From Schlesneria sphaerica (GTDB taxonomy: Bacteria; Planctomycetota; Planctomycetia; Planctomycetales; Planctomycetaceae): a stretch of 64,000 bases of DNA. The position numbers and the translations under genes were made by a program. The DNA lies in the NCBI RefSeq assembly GCF_044336245.1, contig NZ_CP172346.1, positions 4,464,001 through 4,528,000 on the forward strand, read 5' to 3'. The notes under the pieces are model-generated. The model was not told the DNA's origin and did not search any database. It saw only the letters and a list, made by a program, of their open reading frames with translations. Below, piece after piece: positions 27,176 to 37,126 of the stretch; the first letter of the stretch is position 1; each line of letters starts with the position of its first letter.

Positions 27176-30100
27176 CCTTCCTCCGTGGCGATGTTATCAG
27201 CGGATGAACCGAACCCGATCCGGGTGGCCAGCCAGTCGAACCACAAATAGATGACCGGCGTTGTGTACAGCGTGAGCAGCTGACTGAAAACCAGACCGCC
27301 GATAATCGTGATTCCCAGCGGACGGCGCAATTCCGATCCGACCCCGGTCCCCATGGCGAGAGGAACCGCCCCCAGCAGGGCTGCCATCGTGGTCATCATG
27401 ATCGGGCGAAAACGGAGCAGGCACGCCTCGTAAATGGCATCGTGCGGAGACATGCCCCGTTCCCGTTGCGCATCCAGAGCAAAGTCGATCATCATGATCG
27501 CGTTCTTTTTGACGATGCCGATCAGCAGGATGATGCCGATGAGAGCGATGACGCTGAGGTCTGTCTTGCTCATTAACATGGCGACCAGTGCCCCCACGCC
27601 TGCAGAGGGCAGCGTCGAGAGAATGGTGATGGGATGAATGTAACTTTCGTACAGAACGCCGAGCACGATATAGACCGTGACGAGCGCGGCCAGAATGAGG
27701 ATCGGTGTGTTTTTAATTGAGGCCTGGAACGCTTCGGCGGTCCCCTGAAAGCCCGCGACAATACTGGGGGGAAGATCGAGGTCCTTTTTGGCTTCAGCGA
27801 TCGCCGTCACGGCATCGCCAAGGGAAACGCCGGGGGCGAGATTGAACGAGACGGTGACCACAGGAAACTGTCCCTGGTGATTGATCGTCAACGGGGTGGT
27901 CGATTCTTCGATTCGCGTGAAGCTTTCCAGCGGGACCATCCCTCCTTCGGGCGAACTCAAGTAAAGTTCTTTCAGGTCTCGTGGTTCGTTCCGGTACTCG
28001 GGTTTGACTTCCAGAATCAGTCGGTATTGGTTCAGTTGAGTGAACATGATCGAAATCTGACGCTGACCGAACGCATCATACAGGGCGTCGTCAATCATCT
28101 GAGGAGTGATCCCCAGCCGTGACGCGGTATCCCGGTTGATGACGACCTTCGCCTGCAGGCCGTCGTTCTGCTGGTCACTCGTGACGTCGCGAAGCTGGGG
28201 AAGTTGTTGCAGACGCTCGACAAACTTCGGCGCCCATTCATCCAGCTCTTTCGGGCTGGGGTCCTCGAGACTGTATTGATACTGGGTACGGCTGACTCGC
28301 GTTTCCACGGTCAGGTCCTGAATCGGCTGCATGTACAGCGTGATTCCCGTGACGGATTCCAGCTTCGGCTGCAGACGCTGAATGACTTCCATCGCGCTGA
28401 TCTTACGCTCTTCCAGTGGCTTCAGGTTGATCTGAATTCGTCCGCTGTTGATGGTCGTATTCGTCCCATCAATGCCGATAAAACTGGACAGACTTTCAAC
28501 AGCCGGATCTTCCAGGATGGCACGGTTGAGTTCCTGCTGCCGGTGGGCCATGGCCTGGAACGAAATGCTTTGCGGTGCTTCGGAAATTCCGAGGATCACC
28601 CCCGTGTCTTGCACGGGAAAGAAGCCTTTGGGAACCAGAAGATAGAGATAAACCGTGGCGACGATCGTCGCGAACGAGACAAACTGCGTGAGTGTCTGAT
28701 GCCGCAAAACGACGTTCAGCGTTTTTCCATAGAACCAGACCACGCCGTCAAATGCCGCCTCAGAGAGCAGATACAAGCGACCGTGCTGATCGTGGGGAGT
28801 GTGACGCAGCAGCTTTGCGCACATCATCGGGGTGAGTGTCAGCGAAACGACCGCCGAAATCAGAATGGTCACACTGAGAGTGACGGCAAATTCGCGGAAC
28901 AGTCGCCCGACGATATCCCCCATGAACAGCAGCGGAATCAGAACGGCGATCAACGAGACGCTGAGCGACACAATCGTGAAGCCGATCTGTTCGGATCCCT
29001 TTAGTGCCGCCTGCAGTGGAGATTCGCCCTCTTCGATATAACGGATGATGTTCTCGACCATCACGATGGCGTCATCAACGACGAAACCGGTGGAAATCGT
29101 CAGCGCCATCAGCGTCAGGTTATTCAGGCTGTAGTTCAGCAGGTACATCACGCCGAAGGTGCCGACGAGTGACAGCGGCACGGCCACGCTCGGGATAATC
29201 GTGGCAGGGACGTTTCGCAGGAAGACGAAGATCACAAAGACGACCAGTCCGATCGTCATCATCAGTTCTCGCTGGACGTCTTCGACAGAGGCACGGATCG
29301 TGACGGTGCGGTCGGTCAGGATGTGTGTTTTGACCGAGGGGGGAAGAGTGTCCCCCAGTTGCGGAAGCAGTGCCTTCACGCGGTCGACGACGTCGATGAT
29401 GTTCGCACCCGGTTGTCGCTGGATATTCAGCACGACGGCAGGGGTGTCGTTCATCCAGGCGGCCTGCCGGATGTTCTCAATTCCGTCTGTCACTTCGGCG
29501 ACATCGGTCAGCTTGACGGGACCGCCGGCGCGATAAGCGATAATCAGTTCCCGGTATTGATCGCTGGAAAGCAACTGGTCATTGGCACCGATCGTATAGG
29601 CCTGTCGTGTTCCGTCGAAGCTTCCCTTCGCCTGATTGATGTTGGCGGCGACCAGAGCGCTTCTCAAGTCGGCCATGTTCATGCCGAGCGCTGACAAGGC
29701 ACGGGGATTCGCCTGGATACGGATGGCGGGTTTCTGTCCTCCGCTGATACTCACCATGCCCACACCGGACAACTGCGAGATCTTCTGGGCCAGCCGCGTA
29801 TCGGCCAAGTCTTCCACTTTGGAAAGTGGAAGCGTCTCGGATGTCAGGGCGAGTGTCAGGATGGGTGCGTCAGCGGGGTTCGTCTTCGTGTAGATCGGCG
29901 GGTTCGGCAGATCGCGGGGGAGGAACGTGGTTGCGACATTGATCGCCGCCTGGACCTGCTGCGCTGCCACATCGATGTTCAGTTCCAGCGCGAAACGAAG
30001 TGTGATCACCGAACAGCCTTCGGAACTGGTCGATGTCATCTGCGTCAGTCCGGGGACCTGACCGAACTGACGTTCCAGCGGCGCAGTCACCGACGATGTC

Positions 30101-30276
30101 ATCACATCAGGTCCGGCTCCCGGATAGAAGGTGACGACTTGAATGGTCGGATAGTCGACTTGAGGCAACGCGGAGACCGGAAGTTCGCGATAGGCTACGA
30201 GACCGGCGAGGAGAATCGCGACCATCAGCAGCACCGTAGCGACCGGCCGCAGAATGAAGGGCCGGGACGGATTCAT
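27172..30276 (-). CDS. mdtB: RND efflux pump inner-membrane subunit (HAE1 family), first of pair
   Basis: 1034 residues, same architecture as its downstream partner: MNPSRPFILRPVATVLLMVAILLAGLVAYRELPVSALPQVDYPTIQVVTFYPGAGP at the start, TM4 pair in TGFVVDDAIVMVENI, TM10 Lys in GIVKKNAIMMIDFALDAQR. In E. coli MdtB and MdtC form a mixed trimer (two MdtB, one MdtC); the coupled paired genes suggest the same here, by analogy. ATG 30276 overlaps the stop of the fusion protein gene by 4 bases and its own stop overlaps the next ATG by 4 bases. No outer-membrane factor gene is in the operon, so a TolC-like protein must come from elsewhere. Confidence 0.93.
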   Translation of the reverse strand: MNPSRPFILRPVATVLLMVAILLAGLVAYRELPVSALPQVDYPTIQVVTFYPGAGPDVMTSSVTAPLERQFGQVPGLTQMTSTSSEGCSVITLRFALELNIDVAAQQVQAAINVATTFLPRDLPNPPIYTKTNPADAPILTLALTSETLPLSKVEDLADTRLAQKISQLSGVGMVSISGGQKPAIRIQANPRALSALGMNMADLRSALVAANINQAKGSFDGTRQAYTIGANDQLLSSDQYRELIIAYRAGGPVKLTDVAEVTDGIENIRQAAWMNDTPAVVLNIQRQPGANIIDVVDRVKALLPQLGDTLPPSVKTHILTDRTVTIRASVEDVQRELMMTIGLVVFVIFVFLRNVPATIIPSVAVPLSLVGTFGVMYLLNYSLNNLTLMALTISTGFVVDDAIVMVENIIRYIEEGESPLQAALKGSEQIGFTIVSLSVSLIAVLIPLLFMGDIVGRLFREFAVTLSVTILISAVVSLTLTPMMCAKLLRHTPHDQHGRLYLLSEAAFDGVVWFYGKTLNVVLRHQTLTQFVSFATIVATVYLYLLVPKGFFPVQDTGVILGISEAPQSISFQAMAHRQQELNRAILEDPAVESLSSFIGIDGTNTTINSGRIQINLKPLEERKISAMEVIQRLQPKLESVTGITLYMQPIQDLTVETRVSRTQYQYSLEDPSPKELDEWAPKFVERLQQLPQLRDVTSDQQNDGLQAKVVINRDTASRLGITPQMIDDALYDAFGQRQISIMFTQLNQYRLILEVKPEYRNEPRDLKELYLSSPEGGMVPLESFTRIEESTTPLTINHQGQFPVVTVSFNLAPGVSLGDAVTAIAEAKKDLDLPPSIVAGFQGTAEAFQASIKNTPILILAALVTVYIVLGVLYESYIHPITILSTLPSAGVGALVAMLMSKTDLSVIALIGIILLIGIVKKNAIMMIDFALDAQRERGMSPHDAIYEACLLRFRPIMMTTMAALLGAVPLAMGTGVGSELRRPLGITIIGGLVFSQLLTLYTTPVIYLWFDWLATRIGFGSSADNIATEEG

Positions 30277-31733
30277 CGTGATTCCTTTTTACCACGTGGG
30301 CTGGCATCGGCGTGCTTTCCGGTCGACTGACCCTCGGCGGATTGCTCGCGGCCTGGGGGAGTTGGTCCCTCTTGCGGCGGTTTCCCGCTCTCACGTGCCT
30401 GCTCCTTTTCCCTGGTGGTGATCTTCGTCTTGGGTTGCAGCTTGTCGAGACCCTCGGTGACGACGATTTCGCCGACTTCCAATCCCGATTCGACGGCCGT
30501 CCGTGTTCCTTCTGTCATCGAGACAGTCACATTCCGCAGTTCGACCGTATCGTCCGGCTGGACGACATAGACGAAGGTGGAGGAGGGGCCGCGCTGGACG
30601 GCGGCGGTCGGAACCACGACGGCATCCCGCCTGGTGTCGACGAGTAAGCGGGCATTCACGAACTGATTGGGAAACAACATCCCGTCTTCGTTGTCGAATT
30701 CGGCCTTCAAGCGGACAGTTCCCGTGGTGGAATCGACCTGGTTATCGATGGCGAGCAACTTGCCTGTTGCCAGCTTCACTTTGAAGTCGCGGTCGAAAGC
30801 GTCAACAACCAGAGTGCGTCCTTCACTTTGCGGCTTCTGTACGCGGAAGATGTCGTCCTGGGGAATCGTGAAGACCAGGGCGATCGGTTGCAGTTGCGTA
30901 ATGACGGCGAGTCCGCTGGGATCATTGGCCCGTACGATATTTCCCTGATCCACCAGACGGAGTCCGATGCGGCCGCCGATCGGGGCTGTGATACGACAAT
31001 AATCCAGTTGCAGTTTGGCGTTCTCGACCGCTGCGAGATCGGACTGGATCGCTCCCGCTGTCTGCTGAACCAGAGCTCGTTGTTCGTCGATCTGCTGTGG
31101 CGAGATCGAGCGAGACTGAATCAGTTCCTGGTATCGCTTGTAGGTGAAGTCGGCTGACTTCAATGTGGCCTGGTCACGAGCCAACTGTCCCTCTGCCTGT
31201 TGCAGTTGAACTTCAAAGGGACGGCGGTCAATCTCGGCGAGCAAATCACCTTCTTTGACCATCTGTCCTTCGGTAAAGGCGACGTTGACCAGTTCCCCTT
31301 CGACACGGCTGCGAATGGTGACGGTTTTAAATGCGGTCACCGTACCCAACCCATTCAGATAAACATTCAAATCGCTCTTTTCGACGGGCGCAGTGACGAC
31401 AGGGACGATCCGTGGAGGAGGCGCCTTCGGCGGGGGCGAGTGACCAATCCCAAGATTTTCCGCGACCCAGGGCTGAACGACGTCGCGGTAGTGCCATGCA
31501 GCAGCACACCCTGCGATCAGACAGATCCAGAAGATCGTCCAGAAAAGGGAACGGGCCCGGGATCCACTCGGGGAGGGGCTTGGATCATGCGGGTAGGGAC
31601 CAGTCGACTCAGGTACTGGTTTCGAGGGAATCGCCGGGTCCAAGTCCCCAGAACGGTCAAATGATGTGACGGGTCGGTCTTTGACGGTGTCTGAGAGCTG
31701 TGGGGGCTTGACGACAGGCGGGTTGGAGATCAT
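30273..31733 (-). CDS. mdtA: RND efflux periplasmic adaptor (membrane fusion protein), MdtA-like
   Basis: About 486 residues. Start ATG 31733, with GAGG 7-8 bases upstream on the minus strand; a TTG one codon before is less likely. The N-terminal 70 residues are cytosolic and Pro-rich, then a single helix (SLFWTIFWICLIAGCAAAWHY). The periplasmic part has the usual order: barrel-sandwich/lipoyl half (VYLNGLGTVTAFKTVTIRSRVEGELVNVAFTEGQMVKEGDLLAEIDRRPFEVQL), coiled-coil hairpin (LARDQATLKSADFTYKRYQELIQSRSISPQQIDEQRALV), second lipoyl half (YCRITAPIGGRIGLRLVDQGNIV), beta-barrel and membrane-proximal domain. The C-terminus is a Pro/Glu/Lys-rich tail. First gene of the operon; it bridges the pumps to the outer-membrane channel. 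Confidence 0.93.
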   Translation of the reverse strand: MISNPPVVKPPQLSDTVKDRPVTSFDRSGDLDPAIPSKPVPESTGPYPHDPSPSPSGSRARSLFWTIFWICLIAGCAAAWHYRDVVQPWVAENLGIGHSPPPKAPPPRIVPVVTAPVEKSDLNVYLNGLGTVTAFKTVTIRSRVEGELVNVAFTEGQMVKEGDLLAEIDRRPFEVQLQQAEGQLARDQATLKSADFTYKRYQELIQSRSISPQQIDEQRALVQQTAGAIQSDLAAVENAKLQLDYCRITAPIGGRIGLRLVDQGNIVRANDPSGLAVITQLQPIALVFTIPQDDIFRVQKPQSEGRTLVVDAFDRDFKVKLATGKLLAIDNQVDSTTGTVRLKAEFDNEDGMLFPNQFVNARLLVDTRRDAVVVPTAAVQRGPSSTFVYVVQPDDTVELRNVTVSMTEGTRTAVESGLEVGEIVVTEGLDKLQPKTKITTREKEQARESGKPPQEGPTPPGREQSAEGQSTGKHADASPRGKKESR

Positions 31734-32517
31734 CAAGTTACCTCAACTTTTGCTCAGGGGGCTGGCCTGCAGTCCGTCAGGCAGCCGAACGACGAGGGCA
31801 TCGACTCGTTCGATGGTGGGCTTCGTGGGTCGGGGGATTGCGGAGATATCGAGCGATCCATCAGGACCGCACGATATGATCGAAGTTACGTCGCGTTCGA
31901 TCAATCGTATCGTTTCAATTGTTTCCGTCTCGAAAGATCTTTGTTCGCGAGTGATGAATCTTTCGGATTTTTCTAATTATAGGCACGTGTGCAGTTCTCT
32001 TCGGGTTCGTGCAACGCCGGTTCAGGAAAGACCTGATCTCCGTGCATGACAGCGGGATCCTGCGATCCGTGAGCCGAGGATCCGTCATTCGTGATGCTTC
32101 GCTTGGGAACGAGGCCACTACGTCGCATGATGGCTCTGAAAGTGGTAGCGGGGGAGTGTGTCGAAGTCGGGGTGGCGGTCTGGGTCGTACTCGTCCTGCC
32201 CTGTGACGTTTTCAAATCCGTCGGGCAGGCGTTCAAACGGTGGGAATTCAGGCGGGCGGGAACGCATCCCCCAATGCAGGTTTGCCGCAACGGTCGACTC
32301 TGATACGGCAAACCTGGTGATTCGACGACGTCATTAAGTGGCGAAGATGCAGCGAGGGAACTGCTTCGTCTGCGACTCCCAGTCCCGGAGAACCCCCGGA
32401 AACAGGCGACGACTTCGATGCACCGGGGGGCACTCGAAATCGTCGCGGAAGGGAGCTGGAGTACTCGTCCTGGTTTCCGGGTTATCGTCGGTCAGGTCTC
32501 GTCGCCTCACTGTCGTG
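31734..32517. other. Intergenic region upstream of the efflux operon
   Basis: About 780 bases with no frame I can support. The part next to mdtA (31860-31985) is AT-richer (CGATCAATCGTATCG, TTTCTAATTATAGG) and is the likely promoter region of the efflux operon. No divergent regulator gene is present, so any regulator is encoded elsewhere. Confidence 0.45.
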
Positions 32518-32544
32518 CGGCTGCTCAAAAGGGTTGAGCAGCCG
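32518..32544 (-). terminator. Hairpin after the secreted propeller-like gene
   Basis: CGGCTGCTCAA (32518-32528) pairs perfectly over 11 bp with TTGAGCAGCCG (32534-32544), loop of 5. On the minus strand it begins 13 bases after the stop codon of the 32558-33664 gene. No T tract follows, so termination strength is uncertain. Confidence 0.6.
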
Positions 32545-32557
32545 TGGTGATGAGAGT

Positions 32558-33664
32558 TCAGGGAAGCGGAACAGTACGCAGATCTTGCGATCCATCGGTC
32601 GACTGGATCAAGACCACGACGTTGTCTTCGTTGAGGCGATCGAGCTGGACCACACCGTTCAGTTCCTTCACTGTCTCATAGGATTGACCAGCGGTGTCAG
32701 CAACACGGCTGGTGATCCCTTCCGTCGTGGCAATGTTCTCGGTGCTGATTTTCATCACACCCCGTGCCGAGTTGGACAACAGCAAGTAGTCACGGCCATT
32801 CTGCTTGTAGGCGATCATGTCCAGCGGCTGATTTCTGTTACCGAGTTCAGCCACGGTGGTTCCACGGGCTTTTTCGGCGGGCTTCAGGTCGTTGATCGGA
32901 AAACGAACCAGAGGCGTGCAGACGAATCCTGCCAGCAGACTCGGCTCTCCGTTAATGTTCATGGGGACGAAGGTCCGGATGGCAGCATAGTCTTCCACCC
33001 GACCGTGAGCCCCGTGGTAGATCTCGACACTGGTCCCGGTCAGGCCATCGGCGAACGGGAAGGGGATCTGATGAACGCTTGAGGGGGATGCGCCGGCTGC
33101 CAATCCGGAAGCGAAGACTTTCCCTTCGGCGTAGGCCAGGTCGGTGATCGCGTCATTGCGAGGGTTACGAGTACGGCCGTTGACCGTCACTTCTTTATCT
33201 TCAGGAGCGTCTGGCAGGACCGCTTTCTGGAAGGGGACTTTCTTCAGCGACAGCTCTGATAACTGATTGGATTCGCCGATGCGGACGATCGCAGGCGAGG
33301 CGTGTTCTCCTTTGCCCTTGGTCACCGACAGATAGACCGTTCCGGTCAGTGGGTTCGTGGCGAGGTCATTGACGGTGATGTTTTCCACGGTCGATTCCAG
33401 AAGCGAAGCGATCTGCTTGTTCAGACCGGCGATCTGCGGCTTGGCACTGGAGGGGTCTCCTTTGGTATCGCCGGTGCCAATGGCAAAGATCGCAGCACCT
33501 TTGCTGTCGCCCACGAAGAGGATTCCATCCGGACCGAAGGCCAGGGTTCCCGCGGACTTGATGTCGGGTGTCCCTTCCTTCAATCCCCAATCTGCCGCTT
33601 GTCCGATGGTCACCGAAGACAGCCAGATCAAAGCCGCGCAGTAGTAGAACATTCCATGGCGCAT
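32558..33664 (-). CDS. Secreted beta-propeller-like protein, unknown function
   Basis: About 368 residues from ATG 33664, fixed by AAGGAG 7 bases upstream on the minus strand; the frame is open 36 bases further. Signal peptide MRHGMFYYCAALIWLSSVTIGQA. The mature protein has SMP-30/NHL-like strand repeats: AGTLAFGPDGILFVGDSKGAAIFAIGTGD, VNDLATNPLTGTVYLSVTKG, ITDLAYAEGKVFASGLAAG, AIRTFVPMNINGEPSLLAGFVCTPLV, DMIAYKQNGRDYLLLSNSARGVMKI. I see no catalytic motif. Probably exported to the periplasm and monocistronic, with a hairpin behind it. Confidence 0.78.
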   Translation of the reverse strand: MRHGMFYYCAALIWLSSVTIGQAADWGLKEGTPDIKSAGTLAFGPDGILFVGDSKGAAIFAIGTGDTKGDPSSAKPQIAGLNKQIASLLESTVENITVNDLATNPLTGTVYLSVTKGKGEHASPAIVRIGESNQLSELSLKKVPFQKAVLPDAPEDKEVTVNGRTRNPRNDAITDLAYAEGKVFASGLAAGASPSSVHQIPFPFADGLTGTSVEIYHGAHGRVEDYAAIRTFVPMNINGEPSLLAGFVCTPLVRFPINDLKPAEKARGTTVAELGNRNQPLDMIAYKQNGRDYLLLSNSARGVMKISTENIATTEGITSRVADTAGQSYETVKELNGVVQLDRLNEDNVVVLIQSTDGSQDLRTVPLP

Positions 33665-34357
33665 TGAAAGCTCCTTGAAGAGAGACTGCAGACAAAACAC
33701 ACGGCTGCATGGCCCGGATTCGACAGCCGTCGATAAGAGCCAGTATGCAGCTTGATCCTGCGGTTGTGAATTGCATCAATGCGACTGAGATTCAACTTCA
33801 CCCCGAATTCAGGTTCTCATTGCCCCTTCGAAAGAGGGCAAATTTCTCTGCGGAGGCTCTTGATAAGAAGGGGGCGGGGAACTTGTTGAAGCCTCTGGGA
33901 AGGGTGGGCAGAGCGGGCCCCGGGCGCTAAGCAGACATACAGTTCCAGTGGTACGTTGCCTGATTACCATTGCCCACGTCTGTCCCGCCAGCGTCCCGTG
34001 ATTCCGCGTCAGGAAGTTTCACGATGTGGTCACGCTGCGGCACCCCATTTGCCAACTGTTTCGGGTGAGTTGTCTTCCGCTTGCCGCGTCTGGCCCCGCA
34101 TCGGGCTCTTTTGCTGGCAGTGGAAACGACTCGGAAAAACTGACCGCCGCGCGGCTCAACGGGACGGAACTCAGAAGATAACTCCCGCTCGGGAGGGATC
34201 ACTCTCCGCGCCGTGAGAGCGGTTAACTGACAGAAACGCTGTGCAGCGATTTCTGCTGCGCTTGAGCACTTCCGGCTGGATCTCAATTCAACGGTGTACC
34301 GGTCCCCGATCGGATGAGGGCTGGTCGCTTCACATGCACGAAAGAAAGGATTGACCT
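33665..34357. other. Intergenic region without supported genes
   Basis: About 690 bases between divergent genes. The open frames here are short, Arg/Pro-rich and lack ribosome sites. AAAGGA at 34345-34350 is the ribosome site of the dehydrogenase gene. Confidence 0.4.
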
Positions 34358-35530
34358 ATGAAAGCACTCTGCTGGCATGGCACCGGAGATGTCCGCGTCG
34401 ACACGGTTCCGGATCCCCGCATTGAAGATCCACGCGACGCGATCGTCAGAATCACGGCCAGCGGGATCTGCGGGTCGGACCTGCATCTGCTGAACGGGTT
34501 TGTCCCGACGATGAAGAGCGGCGATGTGCTGGGACATGAACCGATGGGGATCGTGGAAGAAGTGGGAAGCGAGGTCCGCAATCTCAAGGCGGGTGATCGG
34601 GTCGTCATTCCGTTCACGATCTCGTGCGGCAGTTGTTTCTTCTGTCAGAAACAACTTTATTCGTGTTGCGACGTTTCCAACCCGAACGCGGAAATGGCGA
34701 AGAAGGCCATGGGGCATTCTCCGGCGGGGCTGTTTGGATTCTCTCACTTGTTTGGTGGATTTGCGGGGGGACAGGCAGAGTATCTGCGCGTCCCGTATGC
34801 GGATGTCGGACCTCTCAAGATCGAATCAGACCTGCCTGACGAGATGGTCCTGTTTTTATCAGACATTTTTCCGACGGGTTACATGGCGGCTGAAAACTGC
34901 GAGATCGAACCTGGCGACACCGTTGCCGTGTGGGGTTGCGGTCCGGTGGCCCAGTTCTCGATTCAAAGCGCCTGGCTGTTCGGTGCCGAACGTGTCATTG
35001 CGATCGATCGGGTGCCAGAACGTCTCGAATTAGCGCAGAAATATGGTAAGGCCGAGACCATCAATTTCGAGAAGGAGAACGTGCTGGAGCGCCTGGATGA
35101 AATGACCAAAGGAAGAGGCCCGGATCGGTGCATCGACGCCGTCGGTTGCGAGGCTCACGCCGCAGGAATGGCAGGGGCGGTCTACGACAAGGTTCGCTCG
35201 ACTGTCTCTGTGACGCCCGATCGGGGATATGTGTTGCAGGAAGCAATTATGGCCTGTCGCAAAGGTGGCACGATCTCTGTCCCCGGAGCCTATGCCGGCT
35301 ACCCGGACAAACTTCCCTTCGGCGCGTTCATGAATAAAGGCCTCACGATGAGAACGGGCCAGACGCACATGCAGCGTTATATGAAGCCGCTGTTCGAGAA
35401 GATTGCGGCAGGGCTGATCGATCCGTCGAGGATCATTACTCATCGGGTCAGCCTGGCGGACGCTCCAGAAGCTTACAAGACGTTCCGAGATAAGAAAGAC
35501 GGGTGCATCAAGGTGGTCTTGAAGCCCTGA
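34358..35530 (+). CDS. Zinc-dependent alcohol dehydrogenase, formaldehyde-dehydrogenase type
   Basis: 390 residues, medium-chain dehydrogenase/reductase. Catalytic zinc ligands: Cys in SGICGSDLHLLNG and the His-Glu pair in VLGHEPMGIVEEVG. Structural zinc: the four Cys of SCGSCFFCQKQLYSCC. Cofactor fold: VAVWGCGPVAQFSIQSAWLFGAERVIAID, an NAD-type Rossmann motif ending in Asp. The long insert after the structural zinc (NPNAEMAKKAMGHSPAGLFGFSHLFGG) and the PDRCIDAVGCEAH strand are those of the glutathione-independent formaldehyde dehydrogenase-like subgroup found in many bacteria. Actual substrate is not proven. A Fae-like gene 7 kb away makes a C1 link thinkable but not shown. AAAGGA sits 7 bases before the ATG. 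Confidence 0.88.
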   Translation: MKALCWHGTGDVRVDTVPDPRIEDPRDAIVRITASGICGSDLHLLNGFVPTMKSGDVLGHEPMGIVEEVGSEVRNLKAGDRVVIPFTISCGSCFFCQKQLYSCCDVSNPNAEMAKKAMGHSPAGLFGFSHLFGGFAGGQAEYLRVPYADVGPLKIESDLPDEMVLFLSDIFPTGYMAAENCEIEPGDTVAVWGCGPVAQFSIQSAWLFGAERVIAIDRVPERLELAQKYGKAETINFEKENVLERLDEMTKGRGPDRCIDAVGCEAHAAGMAGAVYDKVRSTVSVTPDRGYVLQEAIMACRKGGTISVPGAYAGYPDKLPFGAFMNKGLTMRTGQTHMQRYMKPLFEKIAAGLIDPSRIITHRVSLADAPEAYKTFRDKKDGCIKVVLKP

Positions 35531-35759
35531 CCACTCGTGAAGTGAAGCTGAACAGCGACAGCCTGACCCAGCAGCGGTTCTGATTTCAGTGCGGCCGCTA
35601 CAGGGTTAGGTGTCTGCGAATTGCAGGGCGACAACAGATCTGAAATGGAAGTCGAAATGGGGGAGGGGAGATGCTGCTGTTGGTTGGGTTGGTAGTGGGG
35701 GTGGGCCGGGGTCTCAGCAGGATTTTTTCGCTTCGTCTCAAGTCGGGTCCCCGATAACC

Positions 35760-36179
35760 TTATTCCTTGTTTGAGGCCCCTGTTTCGTCCAGTGGGCGAA
35801 AGATGATCACACCTTGCGGGAAATGACAGATCCAGAGTTCTTCCTCTTTCATGGCGACACTGGCGGCCACTTCGCGCCCCAGAAGTTGAATCTTCTTACT
35901 GATCGATTTCTCGGTCTGTGACTGATCTCGCTTAAACAGAATACGCAGGACGATCGTTCGTTCCTGGTAAATCTCGCGACCGGCAAAGGCTCCATCGACT
36001 TCGTAAAGAGAGAAACCGTCGATGGCGTCGGCGGGCGCTTTTGCGCTACGCTCAATCAGCTTGGATTGCAGGAAGGTGTAGAGTTTGGCGAGTGTCTCGA
36101 TCTTCTTGGGAATGTAGATTTCAACGCACTCGAAAGGCGTTGAAGGAGCCCACGCGGAAGCACGCTGTTTTGATGCCAT
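35760..36179 (-). CDS. Hypothetical protein coupled to BrkB gene
   Basis: 139 residues, soluble and without signal peptide. The sequence alternates strands and helices (VEIYIPKKIETLAKLYTFLQSKLI, REIYQERTIVLRILFKRDQ, EEELWICHFPQGVIIFRPLDE). I do not recognise it. Its ATG overlaps the stop codon of the BrkB/YihY gene (TGATG arrangement), so the two are surely one operon and its product may act with that membrane protein. Confidence 0.72.
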   Translation of the reverse strand: MASKQRASAWAPSTPFECVEIYIPKKIETLAKLYTFLQSKLIERSAKAPADAIDGFSLYEVDGAFAGREIYQERTIVLRILFKRDQSQTEKSISKKIQLLGREVAASVAMKEEELWICHFPQGVIIFRPLDETGASNKE

Positions 36180-37126
36180 CAGGATGTTCTCGCAGAGGCT
36201 GGAGACGAATTCCGACGTGAGTCCGGTTTGTGGTTATTCTGAGGATGCTTCTGGTCTGGGACAAGTTCTGCATTCTCGGCCGGAACAATCTTGCCTCCGT
36301 ATCGGTTGGCGTAGACCTGGGTGAACTCGGCACCGAAAAAGATGATCTGGGCCGAATAGTAAACCCACACCAGCAGGACAATCAGTGATCCCGCGACTCC
36401 ATACGACGAGGCGAACGTCGTTCGACCCAGATAAAGGCCGATGACAAATTTGCCTATGTTGAAAAGGACGGCTGTCATGAAAGCTCCCAGCCAGACGTCC
36501 TTCCATTTGATTTCGGCATCGGGCACGTATTTAAACATCATCGCGAACAAGAGCGTGAATACGAGAAGCGATGCGACGAAGTTTGCCGCCTGCGTGAGTC
36601 CCTCGAATTGACTCAGCCAATTGAAAAGATACCCTCCGGCAAACGACAACCCCGCGCTGATAATTAAGGAGACCAGCAGCAGGAAAGCGAAACTCATCAC
36701 CATCGCCATGCTGAAAAACCGGTACCGAATGAAAGACCAGAGACCCTGGCCCGGTTTGGGGGTCACATCCCAGATGGTATTCAGGCTCTCCTGCAGTTGA
36801 CCGAACACGCCAGAGGCACCGAACAGCAGGGTGACGAGCCCCAGAATCGTCGCCCACGTCCCGGTCTCGGGCTGATTCGCACTTTGCAGCATGGATTGGA
36901 TCGCCTCGGCTCCCTGCTCACCAATCATCGATTGAATCTGCGATTCGATTTCACCACGGGCCGCTTCTTCGCCGAAAACGGAGGCTGCGACACGGAGGGA
37001 CAGGACGAGCAGTGGGGCGATCGACAGGGCGGTATAGAAAGAGAGTGCCGCCCCCAGTCGAGGGACGTTGTCTTCGCTCCAGTCACTCGCGGTTTGACGG
37101 AGTAAATTCCAGGCTTCTCGCGACAT
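36179..37126 (-). CDS. YihY/BrkB family inner-membrane protein
   Basis: About 315 residues from ATG 37126 (MSREAWNLLRQTASDWSEDNVPRLGAALSFYTALSIAPLLVLSL). The opening W-x8-D-x3-R-x-GAALSFYTALSIAPLL block is diagnostic for the YihY/BrkB family, once called ribonuclease BN. Six hydrophobic segments follow, with the conserved TIWDVTPKPGQGLWSFIRYRFFSMAMV loop, and LLVWVYYSAQIIFFGAEFTQVYANRYG near the end. The C-terminus is a hydrophilic tail. Function in bacteria is unsettled (transport or flippase roles proposed). The frame extends 69 bases upstream of the chosen start. Confidence 0.87.
   Translation of the reverse strand: MSREAWNLLRQTASDWSEDNVPRLGAALSFYTALSIAPLLVLSLRVAASVFGEEAARGEIESQIQSMIGEQGAEAIQSMLQSANQPETGTWATILGLVTLLFGASGVFGQLQESLNTIWDVTPKPGQGLWSFIRYRFFSMAMVMSFAFLLLVSLIISAGLSFAGGYLFNWLSQFEGLTQAANFVASLLVFTLLFAMMFKYVPDAEIKWKDVWLGAFMTAVLFNIGKFVIGLYLGRTTFASSYGVAGSLIVLLVWVYYSAQIIFFGAEFTQVYANRYGGKIVPAENAELVPDQKHPQNNHKPDSRRNSSPASARTS

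Noticed and set aside
24050..29004. Several plus-strand frames of 200-280 codons under the efflux genes
   Set aside because: They are mirror frames of the two RND genes, with Arg/His/Asp-rich composition and no motifs.
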